Shown here piece after piece: positions 6,915-11,559 of a stretch of 11,559 nt of DNA. The stretch is from an uncultured Massilia sp. (GTDB taxonomy: Bacteria; Pseudomonadota; Gammaproteobacteria; Burkholderiales; Burkholderiaceae). The stretch's first letter is position 1. The number at the start of each line of letters is the position of its first letter. The stretch covers positions 1 through 11,559 of the forward strand of contig CAMPHU010000146.1 in assembly GCA_946886065.1 (NCBI GenBank). Direction: 5' to 3'. The notes beneath the pieces were generated by a model that was not told where the DNA came from, searched no databases, and saw only the letters and a list, made by a program, of their open reading frames with translations. The translations under genes were made by a program, and so were the position numbers.

Positions 6915-7698
6915 GTTGGGGTTCGGATGTTCCAAGATAGGCTTCCTGTACGATCTTCGATTGCATGACCTCGACGGGCTTGCCGTCCGCGACCAGGGTG
7001 CCGTTCACCAGCACGACGATGCGGTCCGCCAGCTGGCGCACCACGTCCATCTTGTGCTCGACCAGCAGCACGGTCTTGTTGGCTTCGATCTTCACTTTCT
7101 GGATCAGGTCGAGCACCACCGGCACCTCGTCCACGCTCATGCCGGCGGTGGGCTCGTCGAACATCATGATCTCCGGTTCCAGCGCCAGCAGGATCGCCAC
7201 TTCCAGCTTGCGCTGGTCGCCGTGCGACAGGCCGCCCACGTGCATGTCGCGGCGGCCGATCAGCGACACGCGCTCGAGGTAATGCTCGGCGCGGTTGATG
7301 AGTTCCTTGTGGCTGGACCAGATCGAGAAGAAGTTCAGGCCCATGCCGGCGCGGCTCTGCACCGCCAGGCGCACGTTCTCGCTCACCGTCAGGTTCGGGA
7401 ACAGGTTGGTGAGCTGGAAGGCCCGCCCGATGCCCATGCGGGTGCGGCGCGCCGGACCGGCGCGGGTCACGTCCGTGCCATTCACGAACACCTTGCCCGA
7501 GGTGGCGGGCAGCTGGCCCGACACCAGGTTGAAATAGGTGGTCTTGCCGGCGCCGTTGGGGCCGACGATGACGGTCAGGGTGCCGGGATAGAAGTCGGCC
7601 GTCACCGCGTTGACCGCGACGTGGCCGCCGAAGCGGATGCTCAGGTCGCGGGTCGACAGGGACGGGTGCACGGCGGGCTGCGAAACGGAGGAGCTCAT
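6907..7698 (-). CDS. livG: Branched-chain amino acid type ABC transporter ATPase LivG
   Basis: The first ATPase of the transporter, 263 residues. Walker A is GPNGAGKT at 46-53, the Q-loop Gln is in GRAFQ (Gln95), the signature is LSHGDQ at 157-162, Walker B ends at Asp181-Glu182 (MMFDEPTAG), and the switch His215 is in VEHKM. The C-terminus VQEAYLG is characteristic of LivG. Two signature positions differ from LSGGQ, but LSHGDQ is usual for this branch. The ATG at 7696-7698 follows the livK stop with a one-base gap and has no good Shine-Dalgarno, so translation probably depends on coupling to livK. Confidence 0.95.
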   Translation of the reverse strand: MSSSVSQPAVHPSLSTRDLSIRFGGHVAVNAVTADFYPGTLTVIVGPNGAGKTTYFNLVSGQLPATSGKVFVNGTDVTRAGPARRTRMGIGRAFQLTNLFPNLTVSENVRLAVQSRAGMGLNFFSIWSSHKELINRAEHYLERVSLIGRRDMHVGGLSHGDQRKLEVAILLALEPEIMMFDEPTAGMSVDEVPVVLDLIQKVKIEANKTVLLVEHKMDVVRQLADRIVVLVNGTLVADGKPVEVMQSKIVQEAYLGTSEPQHA

Positions 7699-7699
7699 G

Positions 7700-8899
7700 T
7701 CAGCGCTTGTTCCGCACCGGCAGCGGCATCTCGGAAGCCGGGATCTCGCGCACCAGTTCCAGCAGGTCCCACTCGTTCTTCTGGTCCTTCTTGATGCGGA
7801 AGTGGTACATCGGCTGGATCGCCTGGTGGTCTTCCTTGCGGAAGCTCATGGTGCCCTTCGGCGTCTCGAAGCTCATGCCTTCCATCGCGGCCGCCATCTT
7901 GTCGCCGTTGCCGTCCGGGACCTTGGACAGGGCGGTATAGACGGCGCTGGCCGCGGCCATGCCGCCGGCGGTGAACATGTCCGGCGGGGCCTTGAAGCGC
8001 CTGGTGTGTTCCGCTACCAGCCAGTCGTTCATCTTGTTCTTCGGGAAGGCGTAGTAGTAATAGATGGTGCCTTCGGTGCCGGCGTAGCTCTTCCAGGTCT
8101 TCATCACCGGCAGGATGTTGCCGCCCGGGGCCAGGGCGATGCCGTAGCGCTGCGGCTGCATGTCGGCGATCTTGTTCATCGGGTTGGGGCCGGCCCAGAC
8201 GATGGCCAGCACGCGCGGCTGCGGCTTGTCCTTGAGCGCGTCGAACAGGCGCTGGGTCGAGGCCGTGAAGTCGGTCGTGGTCATCGGCGCGTATTCCTCG
8301 TGCACCACCCTGGCCTTGCTGCCGGTGGCCGCCAGGGCTTCCTTGCCGGCCTTGATGGCGTCGCGTCCGAACGCGTAATCCTGGGCCAGGAAGCCCACGC
8401 TGCCGGACTTCAGCGTGGAGGCGGCGGCCAGCGCGTCCTGCATCGAGCTGCGCGCGGTGCGGAAGATGTATTTGTTCCACTTGTCGCCGGTGATGGCGTC
8501 GGCCACGGCCGGCTCCACGATCAGGACCTTGCGGTACTCCTTGGCCACCGGCAGCATCGCCAGCGCCGAGCCGGAGGAGGTGGTGCCGACCGCGATGTCG
8601 ACCTTGTCGTCGCCATAGGCTTCCGCCAGCAGGGTGCGGCCCAGGTCCGGCTTGCTCTGGTCGTCCTTGACGATCACCTTGATCTTGCGGCCGTTGATTT
8701 CCATCTTGCCGCCGGTGAGGTACTCGAGGCCCATCATGAAGCCGGTCTCGGTCTCCTTGGCGTAGGCTTCCAGCGCGCCGGTCTTGCCCGCGATGAGGGC
8801 GACCTTGAGGTCCTTGCCCTGGGCCAGGACGCCTGGCGCGGCCGTGGCGGCGAAGGCGGCCACGATGGCGACGGCGAGGGGTTTGATCAGGTGGTTCAT
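7700..8899 (-). CDS. Periplasmic ABC transporter substrate-binding protein, LivK-like
   Basis: A 399-residue type I periplasmic binding protein with an N-terminal Sec signal peptide (1-26; MNHLIKP, a hydrophobic core, VLA then QGKDLKV). There is no lipobox Cys, so the mature protein should be free in the periplasm. Family features include LKVALIAGKTGALEAYAKE, which corresponds to the ligand-loop start, the VGTTSSGSALA segment at 104-114, and VGFLAQDYAFGRD around 168-180. A run of four tyrosines at 280-283 may line or flank the cleft. HAAT binding proteins recognise amino acids, amides, aromatic acids and other carboxylates, and ligand specificity cannot be read here. The ATG has a strong Shine-Dalgarno, AAGGAG, 6 nt upstream. 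It lies 20 nt after the hydrolase gene and directly before livG. Confidence 0.93.
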   Translation of the reverse strand: MNHLIKPLAVAIVAAFAATAAPGVLAQGKDLKVALIAGKTGALEAYAKETETGFMMGLEYLTGGKMEINGRKIKVIVKDDQSKPDLGRTLLAEAYGDDKVDIAVGTTSSGSALAMLPVAKEYRKVLIVEPAVADAITGDKWNKYIFRTARSSMQDALAAASTLKSGSVGFLAQDYAFGRDAIKAGKEALAATGSKARVVHEEYAPMTTTDFTASTQRLFDALKDKPQPRVLAIVWAGPNPMNKIADMQPQRYGIALAPGGNILPVMKTWKSYAGTEGTIYYYYAFPKNKMNDWLVAEHTRRFKAPPDMFTAGGMAAASAVYTALSKVPDGNGDKMAAAMEGMSFETPKGTMSFRKEDHQAIQPMYHFRIKKDQKNEWDLLELVREIPASEMPLPVRNKR

Positions 8900-8919
8900 G
8901 CTTGTCTCCTTGTTCTGTC

Positions 8920-9810
8920 TCAGGGTACCTGAGCCAGGAAGGCGCGGATGGCATCCAGCGCTTCCGGCTCGGTCAGCATCGGCGCATGGCCGACATTCGG
9001 TACTTCCACATACTGCAGTTCCGGGGCCGCCTTGCGCATCCAGGCCGCCTGCTCGGGTTCGACCAGGTCCGACAGCGTGCCGCGCAGCAGCAGGGTGGGG
9101 CGGCGCCGCGCCAGGCGCCGGAACGCCATGCGCGCCGCCAGCGAGGTCGGGGGAAGTTTACCCGTTTGCAGCGCGTGCGCAATGTTCGGATCGTAGCGTG
9201 GGCTCAAGAGGCCGTCGTCGCGCTGCTCGAAAGCACGGCGCGCCCACTTGTCCCACTCGTCGTCGGAGTTGGCCGGGAAGGCGCAGACATTGATGTCGCG
9301 GACGTGGCTGGCCGCCTCGGGCCAGGAGGCGACGGCGCCGGACTTGCCGGCATAGCCGGCGATGCGGTCCAGGCCGCGCGGCGACATGACCGGGCCGATG
9401 TCGTTGATGATGGCGGCGGCGATCAGGTCCAGGCGGCGCGCCGCCAGGGTCATGGTGATCAGGCCGCCCATCGAAGTGCCGATGAAGACGGCGCGCGCGA
9501 TGCCCAGGTCGTTCATCAGCTTGATGATGTCGCCGGCGTAGACCATGGGCGAGTAGTTGGCCGGGTTGGGGTCGCGCGCCGAGTGGCCGCGGCCGCGCAC
9601 GTCGACCGCGATCACGCGCCGGCCCAGGGCGGCGACGATGGGCGCCAGCTCGTCGAAGTCGGACGAATTGCGCGTCAGGCCGTGGATGCAGATGACGGGC
9701 AGCCGGGCCGGTCCCGGCGCGGCGCCGGGGGCGGCGGTGGCCGCATAGTCGCGCGCGTACAGCGCCAGCCCGTCGCCGCTCGTGTAGCTGATTGGTGTGT
9801 AGGTGGACAC
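8920..9810 (-). CDS. Alpha/beta-fold hydrolase
   Basis: A 296-residue cytoplasmic hydrolase of the alpha/beta fold; no signal peptide is present. The nucleophile elbow is GTSMGG with Ser113, the oxyanion-hole segment is IHGLTRNSSDF at 42-52, and Asp248 (GTLSDLVEPE) and His275 (NVGHAPML) complete the triad. VDVRGRGHSARDP at 70-81 is typical of the esterase, lactonase and C-C hydrolase branch. Substrate class is not determined. The start is GTG at 9808-9810, with AGGA 9 nt upstream; no ATG fits the N-terminus. It is the first gene of the operon, 20 nt upstream of the binding-protein gene, which suggests it acts on the imported compound or a derivative of it. Confidence 0.93.
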   Translation of the reverse strand: MSTYTPISYTSGDGLALYARDYAATAAPGAAPGPARLPVICIHGLTRNSSDFDELAPIVAALGRRVIAVDVRGRGHSARDPNPANYSPMVYAGDIIKLMNDLGIARAVFIGTSMGGLITMTLAARRLDLIAAAIINDIGPVMSPRGLDRIAGYAGKSGAVASWPEAASHVRDINVCAFPANSDDEWDKWARRAFEQRDDGLLSPRYDPNIAHALQTGKLPPTSLAARMAFRRLARRRPTLLLRGTLSDLVEPEQAAWMRKAAPELQYVEVPNVGHAPMLTEPEALDAIRAFLAQVP

Positions 9811-9883
9811 GCTGGCTTATCCTGTTGGTTCGATCTTAGAATGGGGGTCCTCGCGGGACACTCCTGATAGTTAGCCTGTACCC

Positions 9884-9910
9884 GTCGTACCCTCCACTGG
9901 AGGCTACGAC
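9884..9910. repeat. 27-nt near-perfect palindrome upstream of the hydrolase-liv operon
   Basis: The arms are GTCGTA and CCTCCA, mirrored by TGGAGG and TACGAC around a single central base at 9897. Twelve of thirteen pairs match; the one mismatch is 9890/9904. It lies 74 nt upstream of the hydrolase start codon and abuts the REP-like pair. It has no T-tract on either strand, so a simple intrinsic terminator is unlikely. An operator or an mRNA hairpin are the likely options. Confidence 0.6.
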
Positions 9911-9990
9911 TTCCGGCGAAGGCCGGAACCTAGGTTTGCATGCGCTATCGAGACGCCGAACTTGGGCCCCGGCCTTCGCCGGGGCGACGG
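9907..9990. repeat. REPIN-like pair of inverted REP palindromes
   Basis: Two stem-loops share the core CCGGCGAAGGCCGG but in opposite orientation. TTCCGGC-GAAG-GCCGGAA is at 9911-9928 and CCCCGGC-CTTC-GCCGGGG at 9967-9984, 38 bp apart. The flanks also match when one is reverse-complemented (CG upstream, CC-A-GT downstream), which fits two copies of one REP sequence set head to head. Such pairs are dispersed by REP-associated tyrosine transposases (RAYT/TnpA-REP) and are common between genes in proteobacteria. Here it separates the receptor gene from the hydrolase operon and might stabilise or attenuate the receptor transcript. No RAYT gene is in the window. Confidence 0.7.
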
Positions 9991-10015
9991 TCTTTCGGCT
10001 AACTGGCGACGGGAA

Positions 10016-11559
10016 TCAGAAACGATACTCGACAGTCGCCGACACAGTCCGCGGGTTGCCGTAGAAGGCCGTCAGCGTTCCCTCGTTGCCCAGGGTCGGG
10101 AACAGGTAGCCGGCGGTCTTGTAGCGGGTGTCGCCCAGGTTCTTGCCGTGCAGGCCGGCGCGAACCTTGCCGTCGGTGCGGGTCCAGACCACGCTGGCGT
10201 CCCAGATGCGGTAGGAGTCCTGGTCCAGCAGCGAACGAGTCTCGAACTGCGCGGTGGCGCCCTTGTACGACCAGCTGCCGAGCAGCGAGAGCTTGCCGCC
10301 GTGCGGGCCGACCGGGAAGTCGAAGTCGTAGTTGGCGCGCAGGTTGGCCGAGTTCTTCGGCGTGTTCTGGAAGGTGCGCTGGCCCGCCACGTTGACGCCG
10401 GCGACGATGTACTCCTTGTACTCGGCGTCGATGTAGCTGTACATGCCGGCGACCATGAAGTTGCGGGTCAGGTTGGCGATGGCTTCCAGTTCCACGCCCT
10501 TGATCTTGGCCTTGCCGGCGTTGGTGGTCACGCCGGCGAAGCTGTCGTCGCGTCCGTCGCCGTTGGTGTCGATCGCCACCGAGCCCGGGATCTGCACGTC
10601 CTGGTAGTCGCTGTAGAACAGGGCGGCATTGGTGGTGATGCGGCCGCCGTTGAAGGCCGACTTCAGGCCAAGCTCGTAGGTCTCGATGGTTTCCGGCGCA
10701 TAGCCGGCGCGCGCGGTCGACAGCGGGATGCGGGTGCCGACCACGTTCAGGCGCGGGTCGAAGCCGCCGCCCTTGAAGCCTTCCGAGTAGGAGGTGTAGA
10801 CGTTGTGGTCCTGGTTCATCTTCCAGTTCAGGGCCACGCGCGGGGTGAACTTCTTGTCTTCGCGTTCCAGTTGGCCGCCGCGCAGGTCGGTGTCGGTGCG
10901 GAACAGGACCGCGTTCGCGTTGCCCAGGGCGGGCGTGCCGCCCAGGCCCAGGTAGATCTGGCGCAGGATCTCGGCCTCGCGCTTGTCGACCGTGTAGCGG
11001 CCGCCCAGCGAGACGCTCAGGGCGTCGGTGATGTTGTAGCTGCCGTCGGCGTAGACCGCCCAGGCCTTGGTGTCGATGTCGCCCATCGTGTAGGTCGAGG
11101 ACGGGAAGGCGCCGGCCAGGATGGTGTCGAAGTGGTTGAAGGCGTTGGCGTTCATGAAGTACACGCCGGCCACGCCCTGAATCTTGTCGCCGCTGTAGGT
11201 GAGGTTGAATTCCTGGCTGAACTGGCGGTTCTTGTACAAGGCCGGCACTTCCATGTCGATCACCGGCAGGGCGTCGAAGTCGATCGGCGCGTAGGAACGG
11301 TCCTTGCGCGCGGCGGTGATCGATTTCAGGGTGAACGCCGGGTTGATGGTGTACTCGACGGTGGCCGAGACGCCGTAGGCCTTGACGTTCTGGTTGTGGC
11401 CCAGGGCCTTGGTCAGGTTGCCGCGGGTGTCGAATTCGTTCGACAGGATGGGCGCGCCGCTGGTGCGGCCGACGATCAGGCGGTGGCCGTTCTTGGGGCT
11501 GGAGTCGTCCTGGGTGATGTCGCCGGCGATGCGGATGAACAGGTCCTGGTTCGGGGTGA
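10016..11559 (-). CDS. TonB-dependent receptor, C-terminal part (5' end outside window)
   Basis: The frame is open from the window edge to the TGA at 10016-10018, giving 513 residues with no stop. It shows the alternating aromatic and polar beta-strand pattern of an outer-membrane barrel, with typical stretches such as WAVYADGSYNITDALSVSLG, NVYTSYSEGFKGGGFDPRLN, ETIETYELGLKS and NLRANYDFDF. It ends in ATVEYRF with the C-terminal Phe needed for outer-membrane insertion. GLHGKNLGDTRYKTAGYLF near the end matches the conserved last strands of the family. The plug domain and TonB box are not in the window. The general style resembles receptors of the large CirA/sphingomonad-type group, whose ligands range from siderophores to carbohydrates and aromatics. 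It is upstream of and codirectional with the hydrolase-liv operon, with 205 nt between them. Confidence 0.95.
   Translation of the reverse strand, partial: TPNQDLFIRIAGDITQDDSSPKNGHRLIVGRTSGAPILSNEFDTRGNLTKALGHNQNVKAYGVSATVEYTINPAFTLKSITAARKDRSYAPIDFDALPVIDMEVPALYKNRQFSQEFNLTYSGDKIQGVAGVYFMNANAFNHFDTILAGAFPSSTYTMGDIDTKAWAVYADGSYNITDALSVSLGGRYTVDKREAEILRQIYLGLGGTPALGNANAVLFRTDTDLRGGQLEREDKKFTPRVALNWKMNQDHNVYTSYSEGFKGGGFDPRLNVVGTRIPLSTARAGYAPETIETYELGLKSAFNGGRITTNAALFYSDYQDVQIPGSVAIDTNGDGRDDSFAGVTTNAGKAKIKGVELEAIANLTRNFMVAGMYSYIDAEYKEYIVAGVNVAGQRTFQNTPKNSANLRANYDFDFPVGPHGGKLSLLGSWSYKGATAQFETRSLLDQDSYRIWDASVVWTRTDGKVRAGLHGKNLGDTRYKTAGYLFPTLGNEGTLTAFYGNPRTVSATVEYRF

Noticed and set aside
7610..8932. 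Plus-strand open frame of 440 codons antisense to the binding-protein gene
   Set aside because: Composition is dominated by Gly, Arg, His and Val with no recognisable motif, whereas the opposite strand encodes a clear binding protein with a signal peptide.
9831..9857. Possible promoter for the hydrolase operon (TAAGAT as -10 on the minus strand)
   Set aside because: The -10 matches only partly and no acceptable -35 hexamer is found at 16-18 nt; too weak to annotate.

Overview
The window is GC-rich and almost wholly coding. Its gene content points to a betaproteobacterium of the Oxalobacteraceae (Massilia/Duganella-like). The clues are a short secreted protein with a PEP-CTERM (VPEP) sorting tail, an LTTR/pirin/YcaC module, a Liv-type ABC transporter, a TonB-dependent receptor and a REP-type palindrome pair. 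The taxon is inferred from this content. No rRNA, tRNA, CRISPR array, transposase, phage gene or integrase is visible.

Left part (1-1067): the 3' end of an unrecognised plus-strand gene ends at a strong intrinsic terminator. A minus-strand orphan PEP-CTERM protein follows, with no exosortase gene nearby.

Middle-left (1068-4046): a LysR-type regulator on the minus strand is divergent from a plus-strand pair, pirin then a YcaC-like isochorismatase-family hydrolase. A perfect 16-bp inverted repeat lies one base upstream of the regulator's start codon and is the best operator candidate. A short tandem repeat fills the pirin-ycaC gap. After a probable terminator comes an 83-residue orphan protein whose stop codon overlaps that of the converging livM gene at a CTAG.

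Middle-right (4043-9810, all minus strand; transcription runs from high to low coordinates): one compact operon with the order alpha/beta hydrolase, livK-like binding protein, livG, livF, livH, livM. The gaps are 20 nt, 1 nt, an overlap, about 8 nt and 2 nt. This is a complete HAAT-family (branched-chain amino acid type) importer with a cytoplasmic esterase or amidase-like hydrolase encoded first. Its substrate cannot be read from the sequence.

Right end (9811-11559): a 205-nt intergenic region holds a 27-nt near-perfect palindrome and a head-to-head REP pair (REPIN-like). Beyond it lies the C-terminal 513 residues of a TonB-dependent receptor whose 5' end is outside the window. A reasonable inference is that receptor, importer and hydrolase act in series on one imported compound, but the REP pair suggests the receptor is a separate transcription unit.

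I found no clear novel defence or mobile system. The items most worth following are the hydrolase-Liv-receptor neighbourhood, the inverted repeat at the LysR start, the REPIN and palindrome, the tandem-repeat leader and the unassigned 83-residue protein.
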